DNA of 64,000 nucleotides from Fermentibacter sp963718745 [NCBI: Candidatus Fermentibacterota bacterium] (GTDB lineage Bacteria; Fermentibacterota; Fermentibacteria; Fermentibacterales), in NCBI GenBank assembly GCA_963718745.1, contig OY970370.1, positions 1,426,001 to 1,490,000 on the forward strand. Direction: 5' to 3'. Shown here one piece after another: positions 41,595 through 49,663 of this stretch. The position numbers and the translations under genes are program-made. Under the pieces are notes generated by a model. That model was not told where the DNA came from. It saw only the letters and a list, made by a program, of their open reading frames with translations, and made no database searches. Positions within the stretch are counted from its first letter, which is position 1; each line of letters starts with the position of its first letter.

Positions 41595-42094
41595 CCGGCT
41601 GATCTCTCCGGCCTTGCGGCGAGTGCGAAGAGGTAGAAGCCTCCCAGGACGACAGTCAGGGCTGTATAGAAAATCGGGCTCAGGAAGAGCGATCCCAGTA
41701 CCCAGAAGATCAACAGCGAAGGACCGGCAGTCCTGAAATGATCAGCCGCCTTCATCACCCTGGTCCTCGGCCGTCTCTTCATCCCTGCGAAGAGGTCCTC
41801 CGCGAAGCTGAAGAGGACTATCGACACCGCCACCAGGGAGAGGTGCAGGTACACCCCCCCGGAGAGGAAGCGGCTGTCCAGACGGGCAGCGAGCGCGGTG
41901 ACGAGCGGGAGGAACAGGAGCCCGATCAGGAGGAAGCGGAACGCGATCCTGATGGTCTCATCGCAGTCCGGTTCGCCCGAAGCGGCGGCGCGCGCCCTGA
42001 GCATCCTCGCGAGGAGATACCTCGACAGCCTGAACAGAGCCATCAATACGGCAACGACGCCCAGAACCACCGCGTAGTCCATGAACCTCTGCAA
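41591..42094 (-). CDS. Membrane protein, four predicted helices
   Basis: 167 residues, family not recognised. Hydrophobic segments near residues 5-25, 50-70, 78-97 and 125-155; an Arg-rich cytoplasmic loop (MKRRPRTRV) lies between the third and fourth. Stop overlaps the formyltransferase start (ATGA), so they form one operon; a role in glycan export or modification is possible. Confidence 0.65.
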   Translation of the reverse strand: MQRFMDYAVVLGVVAVLMALFRLSRYLLARMLRARAAASGEPDCDETIRIAFRFLLIGLLFLPLVTALAARLDSRFLSGGVYLHLSLVAVSIVLFSFAEDLFAGMKRRPRTRVMKAADHFRTAGPSLLIFWVLGSLFLSPIFYTALTVVLGGFYLFALAARPERSAG

Positions 42095-42213
42095 TCCCCA
42101 CCTCCCGGATGTCAGCGCCCATTATCACGATGCCTGCGGTCTTCCGCAAGCGCGATCCGGACGGTGCCTCCGCCGGGGATCGGCCGGCCATGCGCCCGGT
42201 CGGCAGCCTCCGG

Positions 42214-42723
42214 TCATCTCCTGCGGATCTGGAAGGCCGCTCCTGCGGCGAACAGGATCACACCAGCCAGGACAGGGACGAAGCCGGAGTACGGGATGGA
42301 CATGCCACGGAGAATGATCGAAGCGCCTGCCGCCGCCGATGCTGCGCCGGCGGCCGCGGTGAGTATCGAGAGCACCACTCGGGAGAAGAGGCCGCATAGG
42401 ATGGCGCCCGCCGCCGCCGCAACAAGGCATGCGGCCGGTTCCGGGACGAAAGCCCTGCATATCATCCAGCCGGCCCCGAAACCCGCGGCGGCCATGCCCA
42501 GCCCCAGCAGAAGCAGGGCTGCCAGGGCAGCGACGATGGAAACGAGAGCAGCTCCGGCCCAGAACATGAAGCCCCCTGCGCCCGCCCACGACATCAGGGC
42601 CATTCCGGCGTCGAACCCTGCGATTCCGCCTGCAACGAAAGCGAAGATCCTCACCAGTCGGGCTCCCGCGAGACAGAAGAGCAGACCGGCGGCGATGAGC
42701 AGAGCTCCTGCAGGAACGTTCAC
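42214..42723 (-). CDS. DUF4203/TMEM198-like membrane protein
   Basis: 169 residues with about seven glycine/alanine-rich membrane helices repeating a G-x-x-x-G pattern (FVAGGIAGFDAGMALM; GMAAAGFGAGWMI), as in DUF4203-type proteins. Start is the GTG at 42723, which overlaps the stop of the upstream HAD gene (GTGA); an open frame reaching 42867 inside that gene is ignored. The 119 nt after it hold nothing recognisable. Confidence 0.65.
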   Translation of the reverse strand: MNVPAGALLIAAGLLFCLAGARLVRIFAFVAGGIAGFDAGMALMSWAGAGGFMFWAGAALVSIVAALAALLLLGLGMAAAGFGAGWMICRAFVPEPAACLVAAAAGAILCGLFSRVVLSILTAAAGAASAAAGASIILRGMSIPYSGFVPVLAGVILFAAGAAFQIRRR

Positions 42724-43421
42724 GGCGAGAGCCTTTCGAGGAGGGGGAGGAGGGATGCTATCCCTTCGATCTCGTAATCTGCTTCCAGCTTCATGCCCGC
42801 ATTCGTACCCGCCCGGACGAGAACGGAGGGGAAGCCTCCCCTGGAGGCAGCCTCCAGCCCCTTCCACGCATCCTCGAAGACGAGGGAGGCGGAGGGTCTG
42901 ACTCCGAGGGATCTCGCAGCCTCGAGGAAGATATCGGGCGCAGGCTTGTGGGGGAGTCCGGCGCCTCCTGTGATGCGCGGCCGCAACGCCCCGGCCCTGC
43001 CCAGGATGAGCTCTACGAGGTCGCCGTCCGTATTGGAGGCGATCGCGTGTGACGATGCGAAAGGTCCTCGCGAGAGGGCATCCAGGACATCCCGGGCCCC
43101 GGGCATGAGCTCGACGCGTCCGAGTTCGCAGAAGGATCTGTAGATGCGCTTCTGCAGGCGTTCCGCGGCCTCGATGTCTATCCCCCCGTGACCGTGCCGG
43201 GAAACATGCCCCCTCAGACCCTCACCGAGAGAGGTCCACCGAAGGAAGTACTCCTCCTCGGGTATCTCGATCCCCCAGCCCGAGAGCGCCTCGTTCCAGG
43301 ATTCGCGGAACAGGGGCTCGCTGTCGGCCAGGACGCCGTCGAAATCGAAGAGGAGAGCTTCCGCCCCCCCCACGTCGCCGGCTTCCAGCCTGCTGATCGC
43401 TTCTGGTCCCGTTCCCCTCAT
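42720..43421 (-). CDS. HAD-superfamily phosphatase/phosphoglucomutase-like
   Basis: 233 residues. HAD motif I DFDGVLADSE (about residues 26-35), a helical cap of the beta-phosphoglucomutase group, motif II near SNTDG, motif III Lys in KPAPDIFLEAARSLG, and motif IV VFEDAWKGLEAA. Substrate could be a sugar phosphate or phosphoglycolate. Divergent from ptb, 68 nt away. Confidence 0.88.
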   Translation of the reverse strand: MRGTGPEAISRLEAGDVGGAEALLFDFDGVLADSEPLFRESWNEALSGWGIEIPEEEYFLRWTSLGEGLRGHVSRHGHGGIDIEAAERLQKRIYRSFCELGRVELMPGARDVLDALSRGPFASSHAIASNTDGDLVELILGRAGALRPRITGGAGLPHKPAPDIFLEAARSLGVRPSASLVFEDAWKGLEAASRGGFPSVLVRAGTNAGMKLEADYEIEGIASLLPLLERLSP

Positions 43422-43489
43422 GTGTCCATAATAACCCTCCGGCGGGACTCGGGCGATTCCCGAACGCCTTCGCCGGGAGAGGAGGAGCC

Positions 43490-44380
43490 TTGTACCGGAA
43501 CTTCTCTGAGATCAGACAGGCTGCGCGCGACCGAAAGGGGGCCAGGGCGGCCGTCCCGATGGGTCATGACGATGCCTCCATCGAAGCCCTTTTCGTGGCG
43601 GCCGAGGAAGACATAGCAACGGCCGTGATCTTCGCGCCGAAGGCCCTCGTGTACGAAACGCTCGAGAGGATAGGGAGGAAACTCCATCCTTCCATCGAGG
43701 TGGTCGACACCGGAACCGAGGCCGAGGCGGCCCTCGAGGCGGTCAAGTGCGTAAGCGGAGGCGGGGCGACCATCCTGATGAAGGGGCTGCTCAAGACATC
43801 CGTCTTCCTCAAGGCGGTCCTGGACAAGGAGCACGGTCTGAGGACGGGCCGCGTCCTCAGCCATGTGGCCGTCGTGCACGCTCCCAGGCAGGACAGGCTG
43901 GTTGCCATAACGGACGGGGGCATGATCCCCAGGCCGACCGCGGAGCAGGTGGTCCAGATCGTTCAGAACGCCGCCGGAGTGATGATGCGGCTGGGTTGCA
44001 GCACCCCCAGGGCGGCCCTCCTCGCCGCCGTGGAGGTCGAAGACGAGAACCTGCCCGAGACGAAGCTGTTCGCTGCGATTGCGCGCGAAGGGATCGAAGG
44101 CGTTTTCGTCCAGGGCCCGCTTGCCGTGGACGGGGCCATCGACCCGGAGGCGGCCGCGATCAAGAAGATCACCGGTGAGGTGGCGGGAAGGGCGGACATC
44201 CTCGTCACCCCCGACCTGTCCTGCGGGAACATCTTCGCCAAGGCCTTCATGTACATGACTGATACCGAAGTCGGCGGGATGATCGCCGGAGCGGCCGCTC
44301 CGGTCGTCATGCTCTCGAGGTCCGACGCCGCCGCCACCAAGCTCAACTCCCTGGCGCTCGGCGTCGTGACGGGGGCATGA
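43490..44380 (+). CDS. ptb: Phosphate butyryltransferase (acyl-CoA:phosphate acyltransferase)
   Basis: 296 residues. PTA/PTB fold; family markers include GGGATILMKGLLKTSVFLKAVLDKE and the C-terminal PDLSCGNIFAKAFMYM with GAAAPVVMLSRSD. It converts an acyl-CoA plus phosphate to acyl phosphate. TTG start with GGAGAGGAGG immediately upstream. First gene of an operon with buk and iorAB, so the acyl group may be branched or aromatic rather than butyryl. Confidence 0.93.
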   Translation: MYRNFSEIRQAARDRKGARAAVPMGHDDASIEALFVAAEEDIATAVIFAPKALVYETLERIGRKLHPSIEVVDTGTEAEAALEAVKCVSGGGATILMKGLLKTSVFLKAVLDKEHGLRTGRVLSHVAVVHAPRQDRLVAITDGGMIPRPTAEQVVQIVQNAAGVMMRLGCSTPRAALLAAVEVEDENLPETKLFAAIAREGIEGVFVQGPLAVDGAIDPEAAAIKKITGEVAGRADILVTPDLSCGNIFAKAFMYMTDTEVGGMIAGAAAPVVMLSRSDAAATKLNSLALGVVTGA

Positions 44381-45456
44381 GCATGGAAAGGCTGATCCTG
44401 GCGCTCAATCCGGGAGGAACGTCCACCAAGTTCGGAGTCTACAGGGAGGCGGAACCCCTGTTCGAGGAATCCGTCAGGCACCTCCCGGAGGAGCTAGCCG
44501 CCCTGGGCCCGACGATGAACCAGACGGGTCCGCGCCGGGACCTGGTCATCAAGGCTCTCGAGGAGAGACGTTTCGACATGTCGACCCTCACCGCCGTCGT
44601 GGGGCGTGGTGGCACGTTCAAGCCTCTGCAGGCCGGCACCTATCAGGTGAACCGGAAGCTCCTGGACGACATAGAAGAGGGATCCACCCTGCAGGCGGAC
44701 CATCCGAGCAACCTCGGAGCGCCTCTTGCCGGTGTGATCGCCGGTCCGCTGGGGATCCCCGCATTCATCGTGGATCCGGTGTGCGTCGATGAAATGATCG
44801 ATGAAGCAAGGCTCTCCGGCCATCCCCTGCTCCCACGCAGGAGCCTGAGCCACGCACTCAACATTCGCATGGTGGCCTACAAGGCAGCCTGTGAGCTCGG
44901 GAGGCCGCTTGCGGAGCTGAACATGGTAGTGCTGCACCTCGGCAGCGGCGTCAGCGTGAACGCCATCCGCAAGGGCCGGATGATCGATACCAACAACGCC
45001 AACGACGGGGGGCCGTTCAGCTCGCAGCGCACCGGCTCACTCCCGGTCACGGGGCTCATCGATCTCTGCTTCGGCGGTACCTACCAGAAGAAGCAGCTCC
45101 AGAAGATGTTCCTGAAGGAGGGCGGGCTCATAGCCTACCTCGGGACCGACCATGCAGGCGAAGCCAGGGGGCGCGCGCTGGATGGCGACCGGGAGGCGGA
45201 CCTCGTCCTCAGGGCCATGGTCTACCAGTTCATCAAGGAGGGCGGTGCGATGGCGGCAGCTCTCCGAGGGGAGGTCGACTGCGTGGTCGTCACTGGGGGC
45301 ATGGCCCACAACGGCTGGATAGTCGACGAGATCAGGGCCGGTCTGTCGTTCCTCGCTCCGGTGCTGGCGTTCCCCGGCGAGGCGGAACTGGAGGCTCTGG
45401 TGCGGGGGGTTTTGAGGGTTCTCGACGGTGTCGAGGAAACCAGGACATACCAGTAG
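44377..45456 (+). CDS. buk: Butyrate kinase (acyl kinase)
   Basis: 359 residues of the ASKHA fold. N-terminal LALNPGGTSTKFGVY, LHLGSGVSVNAIRKGRMIDTNNANDGGPFSSQRTGSLP and VVTGGMAHNGW are Buk signatures. It makes ATP and a carboxylic acid from acyl phosphate. ATGA overlap with ptb. In this operon it probably finishes substrate-level phosphorylation from amino-acid-derived acyl-CoA. Confidence 0.95.
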   Translation: MSMERLILALNPGGTSTKFGVYREAEPLFEESVRHLPEELAALGPTMNQTGPRRDLVIKALEERRFDMSTLTAVVGRGGTFKPLQAGTYQVNRKLLDDIEEGSTLQADHPSNLGAPLAGVIAGPLGIPAFIVDPVCVDEMIDEARLSGHPLLPRRSLSHALNIRMVAYKAACELGRPLAELNMVVLHLGSGVSVNAIRKGRMIDTNNANDGGPFSSQRTGSLPVTGLIDLCFGGTYQKKQLQKMFLKEGGLIAYLGTDHAGEARGRALDGDREADLVLRAMVYQFIKEGGAMAAALRGEVDCVVVTGGMAHNGWIVDEIRAGLSFLAPVLAFPGEAELEALVRGVLRVLDGVEETRTYQ

Positions 45457-45472
45457 ATCCGAAGGGGTGCGG

Positions 45473-47263
45473 ATGAAGAAGCCTCTCAACCAAAGACTGG
45501 AAGGACGCGTCCTCCTGTCGGGCAACGAAGCGATAGCCAGGGGCGCCTGGGAGCACGGAGTGCACTTCGCATCGGCCTACCCGGGCACGCCTTCGACCGA
45601 GATCCTCGAGACGATAGGCGAACACTACCCTGAAATCGATGCCCAGTGGGCTCCCAACGAGAAGGTGGCGCTGGAGACCATTGCCGGAGCCTCCTTCGGC
45701 GGTGCCAGGGTCCTTACCGCGATGAAGCACGTCGGCCTCAACGTCGCAGCCGACCCTTTCTTCACCCTGAGCTACATCGGCGCCACGGGCGGCATCGTCA
45801 TCGTCTCCGCCGACGACCCCGGGATGCACTCCTCCCAGAACGAACAGGACAACAGGCATCTCGCCCGGGCTGCCAAAGTCCCGATGCTCGAACCCTCGGA
45901 CAGCGCAGAGGCCAGGGATCTGGTCGGCATTGCGCTCGACATCTCCGAGCGGTTCGACACCCCGGTCATGCTGCGCACTACCACCCGGATCAGCCATTCG
46001 AGCAGCCCCGTCTCCCTGGCCCCGCGCAGGGAGGTCCCGGTGACGGGCTATGTAAAGAATCCGAAGAAGAGGATCCCCATCCCCGCGTTCGCGAGGGAGA
46101 TGCACTCGCGCGTGGAGCAGAGGACACGCGATCTCTCCCTGTTCGGGAATACGTTCCAGTTCAACAGGATAATCGAGGGGGACAACAGGCTCGGCATCAT
46201 CACCAGCGGTGTCTCGTACAGCTACGTGCGGGAGGTCTTTCCGGGGGCCTCGGTGCTCAAGCTCGCGCTGACCTGGCCTCTCCCATGGGATCTCATCCAG
46301 AGGTTCATCGCCATGGCCGGGGAGGTCCGGATAGTGGAGGAAGGGGATCCCTTCCTCGAGGAGCAGATCAGGTCGCACTTCCTCGCACCCGTGGAGGGCA
46401 AGAAATACTTCCCGGTCGAGGGCGAGTTCAATCCGGGGATAGTCCGCAGGGGTCTGGACCTCGAACCCGTACCTGCAAGGGAGCCGGCCGCCGTTCCGCA
46501 GAGGCCCCCGATGCTCTGCGCCGGCTGTCCGCACCGCGGGGCATTCTGGGTCCTCGCGAAGATGAAGTCGAGTTCGACGGGAGACATCGGCTGCTACACC
46601 CTTGGGCTGATGCCCCCCCTCAACGCGATGGACACGACGGTCTGCATGGGCGCCTCCATCGGAGTCCTCAGCGGGCTCGAGAAGGCCGGAGGCCGCGACG
46701 CGACGGGCAGGCTGGTGGCCGCGATCGGAGACTCGACCTTCGTCCATTCGGGCATCACCGGCCTCATCGACATGGTCTACAACGGAGGCACCGGCACCGT
46801 GATGGTGATGGACAACGCCATCACGGCCATGACCGGAGGCCAGCAGAACCCTGGAACCGGGAGGAACCTGAAGGGCGAGCCCTCCGCGAAGCTCGATCTG
46901 GAAGCGGTCTGCCGCGCCTGCGGGGTCCGCTCCGTGCGGGTGGTCGATCCGCACGACCTCCCGGGTCTCGAATCGGTGCTGAAGGAGGAGATGGCCCGGC
47001 CCGAGGTGTCCGTGGTCATCACCAGGCGGCCCTGCGTCATGGTCGTCCGGCCGCGCCCCGGAGCCGTCGCTAAGCTGGATCCGTCGCTCTGCATAAGCTG
47101 CAGGCGCTGCATGTCGCTGGGCTGTCCCGCGATCAGCTTCCACGACGGCAGGCCTGTCGTGAACAGCCTGCTCTGCTATCCCGAGTGCCGGCTCTGCGCG
47201 GACGTCTGCCCCAAGGGCGCGCTGAGCAAGGACTACAGGAGGGAGGCCGCCGATGCCGACTGA
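45473..47263 (+). CDS. iorA: Indolepyruvate ferredoxin oxidoreductase subunit alpha
   Basis: 596 residues. N-terminal pyruvate-oxidoreductase domain (SAYPGTPSTEILETI), central TPP-binding domain (LCAGCPHRG; AIGDSTFVHSGITGLIDMVYNGG; DNAITAMTGGQQNPGTG) and a C-terminal two-cluster ferredoxin domain (CISCRRCMSLGCP and CRLCADVCP). It oxidises aryl 2-oxoacids to aryl-CoA with reduction of ferredoxin. Start at ATG 45473, GAAGGGG upstream, 16 nt after buk. Confidence 0.97.
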   Translation: MKKPLNQRLEGRVLLSGNEAIARGAWEHGVHFASAYPGTPSTEILETIGEHYPEIDAQWAPNEKVALETIAGASFGGARVLTAMKHVGLNVAADPFFTLSYIGATGGIVIVSADDPGMHSSQNEQDNRHLARAAKVPMLEPSDSAEARDLVGIALDISERFDTPVMLRTTTRISHSSSPVSLAPRREVPVTGYVKNPKKRIPIPAFAREMHSRVEQRTRDLSLFGNTFQFNRIIEGDNRLGIITSGVSYSYVREVFPGASVLKLALTWPLPWDLIQRFIAMAGEVRIVEEGDPFLEEQIRSHFLAPVEGKKYFPVEGEFNPGIVRRGLDLEPVPAREPAAVPQRPPMLCAGCPHRGAFWVLAKMKSSSTGDIGCYTLGLMPPLNAMDTTVCMGASIGVLSGLEKAGGRDATGRLVAAIGDSTFVHSGITGLIDMVYNGGTGTVMVMDNAITAMTGGQQNPGTGRNLKGEPSAKLDLEAVCRACGVRSVRVVDPHDLPGLESVLKEEMARPEVSVVITRRPCVMVVRPRPGAVAKLDPSLCISCRRCMSLGCPAISFHDGRPVVNSLLCYPECRLCADVCPKGALSKDYRREAADAD

Positions 47264-47840
47264 AGCAAGGAACATCCTCATCTGTGGAACCGGCGGACAG
47301 GGGATCCTGCTGGCGAGCGAGATCATTAGCGCCGCTGCGATGCACTCCGGACTGGACGTGCGCAAGAGCGAAGTCCACGGCATGGCTCAGAGGGGGGGAA
47401 GCGTCGTCAGCCAGGTCCGTTTCGGGAAGACGGTCTTCAGCCCCATCATCGAGGAAGGAACAGCCGACCTGCTAATCTCCATGGAGAAGCTGGAGGCGCT
47501 CCGGTGGTCGCATTTCCTCTCGCCTCTCGGGCATGCGCTCATCTGCAACCTCGAAATCGAACCATCCTCCGTCAGCACCGGACAGGCCGCCTACCCGGAT
47601 GTGACCGCCGGTCTGGACGCCCTGGGCATCGGCTATCTGATGATCGATGCCTTCTCGGAGGCGGAGGCGCTCGGGGACCTGCGTGTGGTCAACACGATAA
47701 TGGTGGGTGCAGCTTCGAAACGACTCGGTCTTCCAGAGGAGAGCTGGCTCGAAGCCCTGCGTGATCTCATCCCCGAGAAGGCCCGCGACGTGAACGCGCG
47801 CGCATTCGAGAGAGGGAGGACCCTGGCGGAGGGCAGATAG
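47253..47840 (+). CDS. iorB: Indolepyruvate ferredoxin oxidoreductase subunit beta
   Basis: 195 residues. The gamma-type domain begins ILICGTGGQGILLASEIISAAA, followed by KSEVHGMAQRGGSVVSQVRFG, both conserved in IorB. Forms the working enzyme with IorA; the start overlaps iorA by 11 nt. Confidence 0.96.
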   Translation: MPTEARNILICGTGGQGILLASEIISAAAMHSGLDVRKSEVHGMAQRGGSVVSQVRFGKTVFSPIIEEGTADLLISMEKLEALRWSHFLSPLGHALICNLEIEPSSVSTGQAAYPDVTAGLDALGIGYLMIDAFSEAEALGDLRVVNTIMVGAASKRLGLPEESWLEALRDLIPEKARDVNARAFERGRTLAEGR

Positions 47841-47874
47841 ACCCGCCTCCACGCGGAGGGGGACACATGCTGTG

Positions 47875-47905
47875 AGGGGAGCGCCCGGAGGCGCTCCCCT
47901 CTTTC
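47875..47905 (+). terminator. Terminator after iorB
   Basis: An 11-bp perfect stem (AGGGGAGCGCC / GGCGCTCCCCT) with loop CGGA, followed by CTTTC. It sits between convergent genes and can serve both. Confidence 0.85.
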
Positions 47906-47923
47906 GTCCGTCCGCCGGATGGA

Positions 47924-49075
47924 TCAGCTCCTGGTGAGTTCGCTCCTGAGCGCCTGGACGGGGTCCGCAGGGAAGCCGTTCTGCTCCCTCCAGGCCTTTA
48001 TTACGGGTCTCACGTCGGTCATGAACGCATCCTGGAGCAGCTTTTCGGCGAGGTAGGGGTCCGGCCTCGACTGGATCTCGGACAGCTCGTCCGGATTGAT
48101 GAGCATGGCGGCAGCGAAGGCCTGCTCGACGGATTCGATCCCCCTGACCACGATCTCCGAGGGTATGCCCACCCTGGCGTTGACGCCCAGCTCGAAGACC
48201 ATGCCGCCTATGGAGCAGAGCCCGGCCTTCTCCGCCTGGAGGAGGTTGACGAAGAATCTGAAGAGAGCAGCGGGATCGAGCGTACCGGCGGGCATGACGC
48301 CCTGGGACAGCCTGTTGTCGGAGAGCCGCACGCTGCCGAGGATCTTCTGGTGCAGCATCGCCACGATCACGCTGTCCAGGCTCGCGCCGGGCAGGATCGA
48401 GGCGGTGTCCAGCATCACCCGGCAGGAGGGATCGGTCTCGCGGCACAGCCATGCGGCGGTGCCCCAGTCGCTGACGGCCATCGAGCAGAAGGACGGATCG
48501 AACGGCCTGAAGTCCAGCATCATGTTCTCGCTCTTGCGGACATTGATGCCTATCTGCCTGAGGCCGTTGAGTATCCTGTCGAGCATGTCCGTCAGGTTCT
48601 TCTCGCCGGGCGAGTCTATCCCGTCGGGGAGCCAGAGCACCATCTGCCTGCAGTCCACGGCACGCATCAGCTCCATGGACCTGATAACGAAGTTGATGCT
48701 CGCCACCCGCAGCTCGGAAATCGGGTTGGACAGGGTGCCGTACATCAGCCTGTGGTTCATCGTCCCGCTCTTGCGGGGCATATAGACATCGGGATAGAAG
48801 GAGGCGCATTCGAGGGAGAGATCCTTCAGCAGGGCGGCTATCCTTGCTGCATCCTCATCCGTCCGCAGGTCCGCGGGCGAATGGAGGGAGATCCTCTTCG
48901 CCCTTCCCGTGACACGGGCGACGGCGGCGGCCAGCCTCAACCTCTCCTCGGGAGTCGATGCGTCCTCGTCGGTCTTGTAGGTCGCGAACCCGCTCGCACC
49001 TCTGCCGTATGACTGGCTGGACACCTGGAGCTTTAGCTCGCTGAGTCTTTCTGTAACCGTCTTCACTTCCACCAA
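47924..49075 (-). CDS. RhaI-like (L-rhamnose isomerase type) TIM-barrel protein with altered metal site
   Basis: 383 residues. Co-linear with the Pseudomonas-type L-rhamnose isomerase RhaI along its length: LMYGTLSN, MVLWLPDGIDSPGEKN, DFRPFDPSFCSMAVSDWGTAAW, LDTASILPGASLDSVIVAML, and the tail DAFMTDVRPVIKAWRE. However most residues that bind the two metal ions in RhaI are changed here: the first Glu is Asp, the His after the LD motif is Ser, the His before ND is Arg, and the Asp cluster after it is absent. Catalysis as an isomerase is therefore doubtful. Start TTG at 49075 after GGGAGGG. Last gene of the rpsF operon. Confidence 0.75.
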   Translation of the reverse strand: MVEVKTVTERLSELKLQVSSQSYGRGASGFATYKTDEDASTPEERLRLAAAVARVTGRAKRISLHSPADLRTDEDAARIAALLKDLSLECASFYPDVYMPRKSGTMNHRLMYGTLSNPISELRVASINFVIRSMELMRAVDCRQMVLWLPDGIDSPGEKNLTDMLDRILNGLRQIGINVRKSENMMLDFRPFDPSFCSMAVSDWGTAAWLCRETDPSCRVMLDTASILPGASLDSVIVAMLHQKILGSVRLSDNRLSQGVMPAGTLDPAALFRFFVNLLQAEKAGLCSIGGMVFELGVNARVGIPSEIVVRGIESVEQAFAAAMLINPDELSEIQSRPDPYLAEKLLQDAFMTDVRPVIKAWREQNGFPADPVQALRSELTRS

Positions 49076-49090
49076 CCGGCCCTCCCGCTG

Positions 49091-49663
49091 CTAGAGACCG
49101 AGGTCTTCAGCCATTGATTTCATTGATTCCAGAGAGATATCCATGAAGTCCGCCAGTTCGAGCCCCGCGCGAGTGCATTCCATGATGCCCTCCCGGCTGA
49201 CGTTCCTGGCGAAACCTGTCTTGGTCATCCTCTTGATCACGGAGGCGGATTCGACTCCTGCGATCTTCCTGTCCGGATAGATCAGGGCAGTAGCCGTGAC
49301 AAGCCCCGTGACGCACTCAGAGGCGGTCAGGACGCTGTCGAGGAGAGTGTTCCTCGAAGACCCGTTGTTCTCGGCGTTGTGTGAGAGGATGGCATGCAGG
49401 GACTCCTCCGGGAGCAGGCCGGCCAGGATGGAGCACGTCACGATGCCGTGCCTGGCGGGATCATCAGCGGTTTCCTCGTAATCGAGATCATGCAGGATGC
49501 CGGTGACATCCCAGAGATCAGCCTGGTCGCTCCGACCGAGTCTTCCTGCCAGACTGCGCATTATCGCACCGGTGGCAAGGCAGTGACGCCGGAGGTTCAG
49601 GTTGGAAAGCCGTTCCTCGAGCATCGCCACGGCTTCCTCACGGGTGATTCCAGAGCCTTCCAT
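49091..49663 (-). CDS. HD-domain hydrolase
   Basis: 190 residues. HD-fold metal residues: His in NLNLRRHCLATG, His-Asp in GILHDLDYE (about residues 56-64), then HGIVTCSIL and HNAENNG, a pattern of HDIG/YqeK-like phosphohydrolases, possibly acting on nucleotides. ATG with GGGAGG upstream; overlaps nnr by 26 nt. Confidence 0.8.
   Translation of the reverse strand: MEGSGITREEAVAMLEERLSNLNLRRHCLATGAIMRSLAGRLGRSDQADLWDVTGILHDLDYEETADDPARHGIVTCSILAGLLPEESLHAILSHNAENNGSSRNTLLDSVLTASECVTGLVTATALIYPDRKIAGVESASVIKRMTKTGFARNVSREGIMECTRAGLELADFMDISLESMKSMAEDLGL

Noticed and set aside
45332-47383. 683-residue antisense frame opposite iorA
   Set aside because: Shadow of iorA with no domain pattern and no start signal.
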